Source: Deltaproteobacteria bacterium
GTDB taxonomy: Bacteria; Desulfobacterota; Binatia; Bin18
Length of the DNA: 7,210 bases
Reading direction: 5' to 3'
Assembly (NCBI GenBank): GCA_016200595.1
Contig: JACQEL010000479.1
Location: 1-7,210 of the forward strand
A program made the position numbers and the translations under genes. A model generated the notes under the pieces. It did no database searches, was not told where the DNA came from, and saw only the letters and a list, made by a program, of their open reading frames with translations. Below are positions 1-5,981 of the stretch, in pieces. Every line of letters begins with the position of its first letter. The stretch's first letter is position 1.

Positions 1-2
1 AT

Positions 3-152
3 TGTGAGACCGGTCGCGCTGCTGGAGTGGCAACCTGTGGAGTCACGTGGGGGATTGGTGCGAAAGATTTTGCTGCTGTGACCCCTCAGTTTCTGGTGGA
101 TACTCCTGAACATTTGCGCAAACTAGTCCTGTCTGAAACAACGAAACGATGA
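3..152 (+). CDS. HAD-superfamily hydrolase, C-terminal fragment (phosphoglycolate phosphatase-like)
   Basis: The gene is cut by the window's left edge; 49 codons and a TGA stop remain. The reading frame begins with CETGRAAGVATCGVTWGIG, which matches the last conserved part of HAD phosphatases of the Gph/PpaX type. In that family the motif IV acidic residues lie just upstream, followed by an 'aGRAAGm...gVtWG.g' strand and loop and a C-terminal helix. Here the tail continues with TPQFLVDTPEHLRKLV, like the family's usual ending in which the protein is told apart by a short 'p.elL..l' helix. By family knowledge such enzymes hydrolyse small phosphate monoesters in the cytoplasm; phosphoglycolate is the commonest assignment, but the substrate cannot be read from this fragment. 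The catalytic N-terminal Asp motif is outside the window. The gene converges on folP, with a repeat-rich gap of about 160 bp between them. Confidence 0.7.
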   Translation, partial: CETGRAAGVATCGVTWGIGAKDFAAVTPQFLVDTPEHLRKLVLSETTKR

Positions 153-315
153 ACTAGGAATGCTGAACAGATAGAGACAGAGAGTTGAGACAGAGACAGA
201 GAGTTAAGACAGAGAGTTAAGACAGAGACAGCGCAAAAGGGGTGGGGCGGTCTCTATTTCTGTCTCTGTCTATTTTCCGGTCTCTATCTCTGTCTCTGTC
301 TGTTTTCATCGTTCA
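153..315. other. Convergent intergenic gap filled by GA/CT low-complexity repeats
   Basis: This gap lies between two converging stop codons. It holds a purine-rich arm, a short spacer (232-248) and a pyrimidine-rich arm. No gene is supported here. The folded arms could act as a two-way transcription end for the HAD and folP genes, but there is no classical GC stem followed by a T run. Confidence 0.6.
164..308. repeat. GA-rich / CT-rich inverted and tandem repeat
   Basis: The left arm (about 164-231) is built from units starting AGAGTT(G/A)AGACAG: a 19-bp unit at 181-199, a shortened 13-bp unit at 200-212 and a second 19-bp unit at 213-231 that differs from the first at one position. The right arm (249-308) is two 30-bp copies, 249-278 and 279-308, identical at 27 of 30 positions, each starting GGTCTCTAT and rich in CTGTCT. 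The right arm is roughly the reverse complement of the left, so RNA from either strand could fold into a long imperfect hairpin. A further 9-bp inverted pair, AACGATGAA (145-153) and TTCATCGTT (305-313), encloses the structure and includes the HAD stop codon. Confidence 0.75.
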
Positions 316-1179
316 TCATTGTGAAAAGACTGGTCGCAACCGTTCGGCCATCCGTACGGTCTCGACTGTTTCTTTGACATCATGTGCTCGAATGAGGTGC
401 GCTCCGTTATAGACCGCGACCGCTGCACACGCGAGAGAGCCCAAGAGACGATCGGCTGCTTCTGATTGTCCGAGAATCTTGCCAATGAACGATTTGCGCG
501 ATACGCCAACCAGGAGCGGCGAGTCCAGCGCCCGTAGGCTGACGAGTTCGCGCAGGACTGTACAATCCCATTCATCCCAGGGCATGCCCGGCTTGCGGAA
601 GAAGCCAATCCCTGGGTCAAGCACGAGGCGATGGCGCGGAATGCCAGCGTGAGCGGCAATCTGTAGGCTTTCCTGCAGAGCTTCCCGGATCCGTACCATC
701 GGGGGGCCAGTACCAGGGGTGACCTCAGTCGCCATGAGAATCGCCCCGGCACCAGCTTTGGCAATCACGGTAGCCAGAGCCGGGTCTTGCTTGAGGCCGC
801 TCACATCGTTGATAATCCGTGCCCCCGCGGCCAAGGCTGCTGCGGCTGGTTGAGCGCGTTGGGTGTCGGCGGAAATCGGCGTGCTGACATACTGTGCGAC
901 TGCCTCCACGGCTTGGGTCAAACGGTCAGTTTCTTCTTCGATTGAGATGTGAGTTTTTAGGTAAGGGGCCGTGGACATCGCCCCAATGTCAATGATATCT
1001 GCTCCTGCATTTACCATGGCCTGTGCCGCCTCAGCTAAGCTCTCGCGACTGGTCTGCACTGACCCTTTGTAAAACGATTCGGGACTGACGTTGAGTATGG
1101 CCATGACGCGTACTGGCAGCGAGTCGCCGACACTGAGGCCGGCAAGAGAAGACAAGAGAGGTGTGGTGAAACGACTCAT
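316..1179 (-). CDS. folP: Dihydropteroate synthase
   Basis: The product (287 residues, normal family length) condenses 6-hydroxymethyl-dihydropterin pyrophosphate with p-aminobenzoate to give dihydropteroate, a step of folate synthesis in the cytoplasm. The TIM-barrel motifs appear in order: ILNVSPESF (28-36), GADIIDIG (59-66), ISADT with the pterin-binding Asp (102-106), INDVSG (123-128), LDPGIGF (187-193), GVSRKSFIG with the catalytic-site Lys and Ser (225-233), RLLGSLA (244-250) and IRAHDV (263-268). Two sites are unusual. The loop that normally reads STRPG is STAPY (69-73), so its Arg is absent, and the segment after DPGIGF is FRKPGMPWDEWD rather than the usual short 'gKt..hn' type. All other pterin and phosphate residues I can recognise are present. 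The start at 1179 gives a plausible N-terminus, but no good Shine-Dalgarno precedes it. It is transcribed away from the GST gene and towards the HAD gene. Confidence 0.9.
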   Translation of the reverse strand: MSRFTTPLLSSLAGLSVGDSLPVRVMAILNVSPESFYKGSVQTSRESLAEAAQAMVNAGADIIDIGAMSTAPYLKTHISIEEETDRLTQAVEAVAQYVSTPISADTQRAQPAAAALAAGARIINDVSGLKQDPALATVIAKAGAGAILMATEVTPGTGPPMVRIREALQESLQIAAHAGIPRHRLVLDPGIGFFRKPGMPWDEWDCTVLRELVSLRALDSPLLVGVSRKSFIGKILGQSEAADRLLGSLACAAVAVYNGAHLIRAHDVKETVETVRMAERLRPVFSQ

Positions 1180-1249
1180 AACCAGGCAATAACAGTGATA
1201 AAAATTGCGCTTAGAGGAACCAACACAACCCGATTGTTGAAATTTTTAT

Positions 1250-1278
1250 TTGCGAGTCTCTGGGTTTTCTTCTACACT
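1250..1278 (+). promoter_or_regulatory. Possible sigma70-type promoter for the GST/LON operon
   Basis: TTGCGA (1250-1255) and TACACT (1273-1278) are separated by 17 bp, each matching four of six consensus positions. They lie 28 bp before the GST start codon, in the AT-richer gap between the divergent folP and GST genes. The match is modest and unsupported by other signals. Confidence 0.3.
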
Positions 1279-1294
1279 ACCATAAGCGCAAAAC

Positions 1295-1300
1295 AGGAGA
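1295..1300 (+). promoter_or_regulatory. Ribosome binding site of the GST-like gene
   Basis: AGGAGA lies 6 nt before the ATG at 1307 and fixes that codon as the start. Confidence 0.7.
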
Positions 1301-1306
1301 ACAGGC

Positions 1307-1927
1307 ATGATCAAGCTGTATGACTTTCCTCGCAGTCCTTACTGTCAGAAGGTGCGACTAACGCTCGCGGAAAAAGACCTTTCCTATGAAAAAATTTTTG
1401 TTGACCTTATTAAGAATGAACAAAAAGCCCCGGATTTCCTACGGCTTAACCCCTATGGGAAAGTGCCGGTCCTCATCGATGAAGACGAAGTGATCTATGA
1501 CTCGACCATCATTAACGAATACCTGGAAGATGAATACCCCCACCCGCCGCTGATGCCGGAGCAGTCAAGCGAGCGGGCCCGCGTGCGGATGTTCGAGGAC
1601 TTTGCTGATAATTCTTTTACCGCGCAAAGCGGGCTGCTGGTAGCGGAACTGCGGAAACCCGCCGAGCAAGTGGACCAGGAACGGGTCCAGCGTTATCGGA
1701 CTGACTTGCTGCGCGTGCTGGAGTTTCTCGAACGCTATCTCGAAGGCAAAGAGTATATCGCCGGAGCCTTCTCCCTCGCTGACCTGGCCTTTGCTCCCCG
1801 TTTGCTGATTCTTCCTAACCTCGGAGTGGAGATCCCTGCACGTCTGAAAAACGCGCTCGCCTGGATTGAGCGGTTGAGGCAACGTCCTTCGATCAAACAA
1901 CTGCAGCAGGAGCTGGCCTCATTGTAG
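1307..1927 (+). CDS. Glutathione S-transferase family protein
   Basis: This 206-residue protein has the length and two-domain plan of cytosolic glutathione S-transferases. The thioredoxin-fold N-domain (about 1-77) starts with a beta strand, then SPYCQKVR (10-17), in which Ser10 and Cys13 occupy the usual catalytic position. It continues with NPYGKVPVL (48-56), holding the cis-Pro (54) that contacts glutathione, and YDSTIINEYLEDEYP (64-78), with the Asp-Ser pair that binds the gamma-glutamyl group. The helical C-domain has the SLADLAFAP box (156-164), the conserved capping motif of the family. SPYCQKVR resembles the SspA/Omega-like branch, so the protein may be a reductase, a dehalogenase-type enzyme or a stress regulator rather than a detoxifying transferase; the substrate is unknown. 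It is the first gene of an apparent operon, with the LON-domain gene 41 nt downstream. Confidence 0.88.
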   Translation: MIKLYDFPRSPYCQKVRLTLAEKDLSYEKIFVDLIKNEQKAPDFLRLNPYGKVPVLIDEDEVIYDSTIINEYLEDEYPHPPLMPEQSSERARVRMFEDFADNSFTAQSGLLVAELRKPAEQVDQERVQRYRTDLLRVLEFLERYLEGKEYIAGAFSLADLAFAPRLLILPNLGVEIPARLKNALAWIERLRQRPSIKQLQQELASL

Positions 1928-1957
1928 GGAACAGGTTCTCGCTGCCACTAGCTGGAA

Positions 1958-1965
1958 GGGAGGAG
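1958..1965 (+). promoter_or_regulatory. Ribosome binding site selecting the GTG start of the LON-domain gene
   Basis: GGGAGGAG ends 3 nt before the GTG at 1969. This strong match supports GTG as the start, since no ATG lies near the N-terminal end of the conserved domain. Confidence 0.7.
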
Positions 1966-1968
1966 ACT

Positions 1969-2622
1969 GTGTCTGACCTACCCACTATTATTCCCGTGTT
2001 TCCTTTGCCCAATGTTGTGCTCTTTCCCGATGTGATGCTGCCGTTGCATATCTTTGAACCGCGCTACCGGCAGATGGTCCGTGATGCAAAAGACAAAACT
2101 CCCTCCCTGATTGGGATGGCGTTGCTGCGCGGGAACTGGCAGGAGCAATACGAAGGTCGGCCGGAGATTTTTTCGGTGTGCTGCGCGGGAGAGATGGTGC
2201 GAACGGTGCCGCTGCCAGACGGGCGTTTCAACGTCCTCCTCAAAGGGCTACGGGAATATCGGATTAAAGAAGAACTCTCCGGCAAGCCGTATCGGGAAGC
2301 GGTCGTCGAGTGGCGACCGTTGGCAAGGGGGGCCGTTCCTGCAGACCTGCGCCAGGATCTCAATCGGTTAATTGAGACCTATCTGCAAAAGAACGAGGCT
2401 GTACAAAAGTTCTTGGCCGACCCTTCGGTCGAAGACGACTTCTTTATCAATTTCTTCGCCTTTCAGCTCCCCTTTTTGCCGATTGAAAAGCAAACTCTCC
2501 TCGAAGCGGAAACGATTCCCGAGCGGGCGACGCTGTTGCGCGATATGCTCGATTTCAAGTTAACTGAGGCGCGCTTCCCGGAGGGCGGGCCCGGCGGCTC
2601 GGGCAAGACGCGTATGCACTAA
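1969..2622 (+). CDS. LON peptidase substrate-binding domain protein
   Basis: The protein (217 residues, GTG start) is a stand-alone copy of the N-terminal substrate-binding domain of Lon protease; there is no AAA+ ATPase or peptidase part. The signature at 9-37, with PVFPLPNVVLFPDVMLPLHI followed by FEPRYRQMV, is typical, as is PLPDGRFNVLLKGLREYRI (81-99). The C-terminal half is the usual helical bundle, ending in a Gly/Pro-rich basic tail (TEARFPEGGPGGSGKTRMH). Stand-alone members are common in bacteria. They are inferred to bind unfolded or specific client proteins, but their role is poorly defined. It is probably co-transcribed with the GST-like gene. Its last 62 bp and the following 8 bp are repeated at 6947-7016 with 86% identity, which suggests the gene's 3' end is an integration or recombination point. 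A terminator is not evident. Confidence 0.9.
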   Translation: MSDLPTIIPVFPLPNVVLFPDVMLPLHIFEPRYRQMVRDAKDKTPSLIGMALLRGNWQEQYEGRPEIFSVCCAGEMVRTVPLPDGRFNVLLKGLREYRIKEELSGKPYREAVVEWRPLARGAVPADLRQDLNRLIETYLQKNEAVQKFLADPSVEDDFFINFFAFQLPFLPIEKQTLLEAETIPERATLLRDMLDFKLTEARFPEGGPGGSGKTRMH

Positions 2623-2630
2623 ACTGCCTT
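2561..2630 (+). repeat. 70-bp direct repeat, left copy (3' end of the LON-domain gene)
   Basis: This copy covers the last 20 sense codons, the stop and 8 bp after it. It aligns without gaps to 6947-7016 with 60 of 70 matches. Similarity is lost immediately on both sides: before 2561 the two flanks match at about chance level, and after 2630 the text is TTCTATCC here against GACAAAGC at the other copy. Confidence 0.9.
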
Positions 2631-2794
2631 TTCTATCCCCGCGGGGTTGCCCACGTCATGAAAACGTTGGTAATCCCGCGTCTTTCCCGGCGAAAAGTGG
2701 TATTTGCCCCTGTCCCTAGTTTCCCCCTGTTCTCGGATTTTCCCAACAAAGTCCCAGCAATTTTCACAAAAGTCACGAAAGGTGACAAACGGCC
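2631..2794. other. Non-coding stretch downstream of the LON-domain gene
   Basis: I see no convincing gene. Two weak structures are present: the perfect palindrome CCCCGCGGGG (2637-2646), not followed by T's, and GTCAC/GTGAC arms around a 5-nt loop (2772-2786). Open frames on both strands here have odd composition, rich in Ser/Arg/Pro, and no recognisable motif. Confidence 0.5.
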
Positions 2795-2962
2795 TTAGCT
2801 CAAGGGGAGTCCCTCGTAAGCAGGGAATTTCAGTATGCTCAGGATCTGCCTTACTGTTTCCCGTGCGGGGAGGTCGTTTAATTTGACCCCGTGGCCCGCA
2901 CACAATAGCTCGATCCCGACTAGCACCCCGTCGGCGCCGTTCTCACTGGCCTTGAGCACCAT
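2795..2962 (-). CDS. Possible small ORF, 55 residues, unknown
   Basis: An open frame starts with ATG at 2962, with GAGGG about 9 nt before it, and stops at TAA 2795-2797. The text begins MVLKASENGADGVLVG and goes on to an amphipathic helix-like ARETVRQILSILKF. About three quarters of its third codon positions are G or C, and the composition looks protein-like, unlike the other frames in this gap. It would be the second gene of a methyltransferase transcript (57 nt downstream, same strand). GADGVLV occurs in several unrelated folds, for example TIM-barrel enzymes and hydrogenase-linked MvhD-like proteins, and I cannot assign it. It could equally be the remnant of a longer gene: a stop codon lies just upstream in frame. 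Confidence 0.3.
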   Translation of the reverse strand: MVLKASENGADGVLVGIELLCAGHGVKLNDLPARETVRQILSILKFPAYEGLPLS

Positions 2963-3018
2963 GCCTCTGGTCCCTCAGCCTTTGAAGACCGCGTTCTCGG
3001 CTCTGCGTCGTGCACAGC

Positions 3019-3741
3019 TTAGGAGGCAGATGGGGCGCGAGGGCTCTCAAGGGCTGGCCCCGGTTCGACGACAAACACCGTGAAGTCCTGGCCCCAAAAC
3101 GTAAACTCCTCTCGGTGGGCACTCGCCGCTAGCGTCTCCTCTACTGTCGCGCGGTGGATGGGGTACCCGTAGAGAATCCATATTTTTCTCTTCCGCCTGA
3201 ACAGCGAGGTCCCAATGCGGCGTATCACTTGCTCTACGACAGCAGCATCAAAAGGGTTGAAGAGAAAAAATACCTCTTCATCATCGGCCAAGGGATACTG
3301 GCGCGCATCGGCCTGGACAATCACAAACTGGGTCGGCGTGTTCGTTTTCTGTCGGTAGGTGGCACAGTTGTTACGCGCGATCTCGCACAGGACCGGGGAC
3401 ACTTCTACCCCGCGGACTTCGGCAAACCCGAATTCCGCTGCGAGAAGGAGCACTTTGCCCTTGCCGCAGCCGAGGTCCACGAGCACTTTTCCGGGCGGGA
3501 TGTCGAGGGTGCGCAAGAGCCGCCGCAGAGGCACGACCTGCGAAGGTTGATACCTTTGGGCATGGGCTTGGAGCTGGGCGTCAATGCCGAGGCGCTCTAC
3601 GGCGACCCAGGCGAAGGTGTCGGTATGGTATTTGAGGTCCCACCAATAGTCGACCACATAGGCCAGGGCCCGCAATAGGGTTCCCCTGAGTCCTCCTTGC
3701 CGCAGTGAGTCTCTCAGCTGTTGCAGCATTGTGTCCGTCAT
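3019..3741 (-). CDS. Class I SAM-dependent methyltransferase
   Basis: The product (240 residues) has a Rossmann-type methyltransferase core in its middle and C-terminal parts. Motif I is VLVDLGCGKGKVLLLAAEFG (86-105), the S-adenosylmethionine loop. The acidic residue after strand 2 is Glu113 in VRGVEVSP (109-116). QADAR (143-147) gives the motif III acidic residue that usually contacts the adenine, and FLFNPFD (159-165) is motif IV at the active site. The N-terminal 80 residues are helical and Arg-rich, with DYWWDLKYHTDT, and probably cover the active site. The pattern fits a widespread uncharacterised family often found beside envelope and secondary-metabolite genes; I cannot tell whether the acceptor is a small molecule, protein or nucleic acid. 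The C-terminus ends in a Pro/Ser-rich tail. The ATG at 3741 is preceded by GAGGAG, and the region is tandemly duplicated (see the repeat entry). It is transcribed opposite to its neighbours on both sides. Confidence 0.85.
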   Translation of the reverse strand: MTDTMLQQLRDSLRQGGLRGTLLRALAYVVDYWWDLKYHTDTFAWVAVERLGIDAQLQAHAQRYQPSQVVPLRRLLRTLDIPPGKVLVDLGCGKGKVLLLAAEFGFAEVRGVEVSPVLCEIARNNCATYRQKTNTPTQFVIVQADARQYPLADDEEVFFLFNPFDAAVVEQVIRRIGTSLFRRKRKIWILYGYPIHRATVEETLAASAHREEFTFWGQDFTVFVVEPGPALESPRAPSAS

Positions 3742-3768
3742 GGGCTGCTCCTCATGGGCTGCTCCTCA
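3738..3768 (-). repeat. 14-bp tandem duplication of the methyltransferase RBS and start codon
   Basis: A 14-bp unit (CATGGGCTGCTCCT on the plus strand, 3739-3752 and 3753-3766) is repeated exactly, and the periodicity runs over 3738-3768. Read on the minus strand this gives two successive GAGGAG-spacer-ATG modules. The upstream ATG (3755-3753) opens a five-codon frame, MRSSP, that ends in TGA overlapping the methyltransferase ATG as ATGA. Confidence 0.8.
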
Positions 3769-4166
3769 CTGCAAGGTAGCAGAACGCGCGTCGTGTACTA
3801 TCCCTGGGGGACCGAAGAATGGCTTGGCCTTCGGGCGGCGAGCCACGTCTGGGAATGCCTAGAGGTCTGCCGCAAGATTTACCAGGAGAAAGGGACTTGC
3901 CACACGTGCCATCTTTGGGGCACGAAACAGGAGAGCCGACGCTCTCTGTAGTTCCTCGCTTGCCTAGGGGTTGCTCTAGGGTAGGCTAGAAGTGTCTCAT
4001 CCCTTCCATACCACGATTGCCCGCTAGAAGAGCCGCTTGGAAATAGAAGACAGAGGGGCGGTCCTGGAGCCGACGCTGCTGCCTGCCGCGGGGCTGGGCG
4101 GGTGGTGGCGGCCTGGGGAACGAAATTGAGTCCCCGCGACTTTTAGACAAGTTGGGCTTGTAGTAC
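3769..4166. other. Divergent intergenic region without a supported gene
   Basis: This stretch separates the methyltransferase from the membrane-protein gene, so it should hold promoters for both, but I find no clear -35/-10 pair. It contains two neighbouring hairpins (3905-3946). A weak stem GGGGA/TCCCC (4115-4135) and ACAAG/CTTGT around a 5-nt loop (4147-4161) lie before the membrane-protein gene. Open frames on both strands look spurious. Confidence 0.45.
3905..3946. repeat. Two adjacent perfect hairpins
   Basis: CGTGCC (3905-3910) pairs with GGCACG (3919-3924) around an 8-nt loop. Six bases later GAGAGC (3931-3936) pairs with GCTCTC (3941-3946) around the tetraloop CGAC. Neither is followed by a T run. 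They may be an RNA structure, an operator or chance. Confidence 0.4.
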
Positions 4167-4180
4167 ATGACCGCCTCTAA

Positions 4181-4187
4181 AGGGGGG
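4181..4187 (+). promoter_or_regulatory. Ribosome binding site favouring the ATG at 4197
   Basis: AGGGGGG lies 9 nt before the ATG at 4197. The in-frame ATG at 4167, 10 codons upstream, has no such signal, so the shorter form is preferred. Confidence 0.45.
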
Positions 4188-4196
4188 CTATTTAGT

Positions 4197-5981
4197 ATGA
4201 GAGCTTCGCGCAGAGCGTATGGCTACATCACCTTAACTGTTCTCATCTTCAATCTTATTGGAGTTTTCGGCCCATTCGGTCTCTTATATGAAGACCGAGC
4301 GGGATACTACAGATTTACCAAGGGATTTTCCTCATGGCATGGGAACAGACAGTTCCTGCTAGATCCGTTGAGGAATTGGTTACAATGGCACGTCATGGCA
4401 TATTCCGCTTATCTGATGCGGATAATATTGGTCTTACTGTTAATGGTGCCAATATCCTGTTGCTTTTACTATATCTATCACTCGAAGTTTAAGTTTTCTC
4501 AACTCCCAGCGTTCGTTGCGGCGGTTCTGCCCAACATATTACCGGCTCAAGATGACATTCCAGCGGGCCTGATCAGGTCGTATTCTGTTCATGGTCTGTT
4601 ATTGTCTTTGCTGTCTTTGATCAGCGGCTATCGGTACCTGGAAGAATCTACAGCTAAGAAGTGGGCCTGGTTGTCCTTGGCGGTTGTCTGCTACTTCAGT
4701 TCCTCGCAATTAATGGAACAAGCATTATTTCTGTTCCCACCCTTGGCCTTAGCTTTCCTTGGCTACACCAAACTGAATAGAAAACATGGCTGGTTGGTAC
4801 TCTCTTTCTTCCTCGTCGCCCTGGTGAGATTTATGCAGATGATAGTTTTTCCACGTCAAGAAATTACCAACCTCCCTCTCGAAGGAATAGTGCAGCGAAT
4901 CGGGCTCTATGTGCAGTGGAGTTTCCCTGCCCCGGATGTGAACCCACTCTACCTTATCCTTGTTTATGTTGGGATAATTGCTGTAGGGTTCGTTCTCTAC
5001 CGCAAAAATTTGACGACTGACCTATTGCAGCATGAGAATTTTTCGCATCTGAGTAAGAAACTTCACGTTGCCTATCTCTATGCGTTTTTCATCTGTTGGC
5101 TGAGTTGTGCGATTTTCGTGTTTATCTGTCTGAGCGATGTAGTTGCGACGCGCTATATTTATCTTTCAGCCTTTGGCTTGGATGCAGTGCTGATATTTTC
5201 AGTCTCCGCGATAGTCGACGAAAAGATCTGGGGGTCTGTAGCACGTTTCGCCCGCATTCTGCTGCTGGTGGGGTTAGTGATTTTCTCTGGGGTGAGCCGG
5301 TATAGAGAATTAGCGGCGGAGTATTCCCCGGCCAGCAAAACACTTTCGCTGATTGTGAACAAGTTAAATAAAATATTGTTACCTGACAACTCTCAGATTG
5401 TGATCTGTGGCATTCAGGAAAATTCCGCAATCCGCGAAGGATGGCTAAGAGGGAGCGGACAGTTAAGGTACCTCCTCAAGAGAAATGATATAGCTGGTTT
5501 ATTTGTCTCTGGAGATTGTAATCGCCGGGACTATAGTTTCGCTGACCATTTTGATCCTCATGTGATTGGCCCAAACCACATGAGGCTGAGATTTGCTTTT
5601 GACCGTTTATCTCACGTAGGAGGCGTTCGAGGCACGAATCCACCAAGATATGCGATGACAGGAATTGCTCCTGATAGGCCTGTCTTCTTGTTTAATATGA
5701 ATGAAAAAGAGAAAATTCTGGAGCAATTACGATATGCACTGCAATGGAAAGGAGAAACCAAGGAAGCTGCCTGGACAATCCTCCAAACAGATCAAACTAC
5801 TGGGAAACTGACTCCGTTCGTATCTGGGATTGGCCTTGAGGAGTATCTGGCAAAAATAAAAGAATTAGAAGACACAGGTATCTCTCAAGCTGAAATATTA
5901 TGGGGCGGACCTCTTACCGAACACGAACAAAAGCGACTAGAAAACCCGAAGAAGTTTCCCGGGAGAGAAAAGGGCGACTAG
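4197..5981 (+). CDS. Polytopic membrane protein, GT-C glycosyltransferase-like
   Basis: The protein (594 residues) starts with a basic MRASRR followed by a first membrane span (about 11-31). Further hydrophobic segments lie at roughly 73-95, 103-118, 133-145, 157-190, 198-217, 252-267, 291-312, 322-340 and 352-366. From about 370 to the end is a long soluble, charged C-terminal part. The first loop carries an acidic pair (YEDRAGYY, 31-38), and DDIPAGLIRSY occurs at 119-129. The segment ATRYIYLSAFG (317-327) resembles the (E)RYlYLps.G motif of membrane GT-C proteins. Those enzymes move sugars from lipid carriers at the outer face of the membrane, so a role in glycan or glycoprotein assembly is inferred, not shown. 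I do not recognise a named family. Codons use A and T more than the outer genes, with AT-rich stretches such as 4441-4500. Its stop overlaps the next frame by one base (TAGTG). A longer form from ATG 4167 is possible. Confidence 0.72.
   Translation: MRASRRAYGYITLTVLIFNLIGVFGPFGLLYEDRAGYYRFTKGFSSWHGNRQFLLDPLRNWLQWHVMAYSAYLMRIILVLLLMVPISCCFYYIYHSKFKFSQLPAFVAAVLPNILPAQDDIPAGLIRSYSVHGLLLSLLSLISGYRYLEESTAKKWAWLSLAVVCYFSSSQLMEQALFLFPPLALAFLGYTKLNRKHGWLVLSFFLVALVRFMQMIVFPRQEITNLPLEGIVQRIGLYVQWSFPAPDVNPLYLILVYVGIIAVGFVLYRKNLTTDLLQHENFSHLSKKLHVAYLYAFFICWLSCAIFVFICLSDVVATRYIYLSAFGLDAVLIFSVSAIVDEKIWGSVARFARILLLVGLVIFSGVSRYRELAAEYSPASKTLSLIVNKLNKILLPDNSQIVICGIQENSAIREGWLRGSGQLRYLLKRNDIAGLFVSGDCNRRDYSFADHFDPHVIGPNHMRLRFAFDRLSHVGGVRGTNPPRYAMTGIAPDRPVFLFNMNEKEKILEQLRYALQWKGETKEAAWTILQTDQTTGKLTPFVSGIGLEEYLAKIKELEDTGISQAEILWGGPLTEHEQKRLENPKKFPGREKGD

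Noticed and set aside
164..308. Repeat tract as a CRISPR array
   Set aside because: The units are low-complexity GA/CT, directly adjacent and lack unique spacers; no cas gene is in the window.
306..764. 152-residue minus-strand frame
   Set aside because: It overlaps folP in another frame, and its Ser/Arg-rich text has no recognisable motif.
2637..2646. CCCCGCGGGG palindrome as a terminator of the GST/LON operon
   Set aside because: It has no loop and no following T run, so it does not fit an intrinsic terminator.
2619..2903. 94-residue minus-strand frame and the opposing 60-residue plus-strand frame (2704-2886)
   Set aside because: Neither has a ribosome site or family motif, they overlap each other, and the composition looks like translated non-coding DNA.
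2835..3083. 82-residue plus-strand frame
   Set aside because: It is rich in Ser/Pro/Thr/Arg, runs into the methyltransferase gene, and is antisense to a better small frame (2795-2962).
3154..3678. 174-residue open frame on the plus strand
   Set aside because: It lies wholly inside the methyltransferase gene on the other strand, which has clear SAM-binding motifs. This frame has none and is its antisense shadow.
3721..3951. 76-residue plus-strand frame with CHTCH, which fits a CxxCH haem motif
   Set aside because: There is no signal peptide or other cytochrome feature, no ribosome site, and it starts inside the methyltransferase start region. One short motif is not enough.
3986..4168. 60-residue minus-strand frame before the membrane-protein gene
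   Set aside because: It has a Pro/Arg-rich low-complexity text with no ribosome site.
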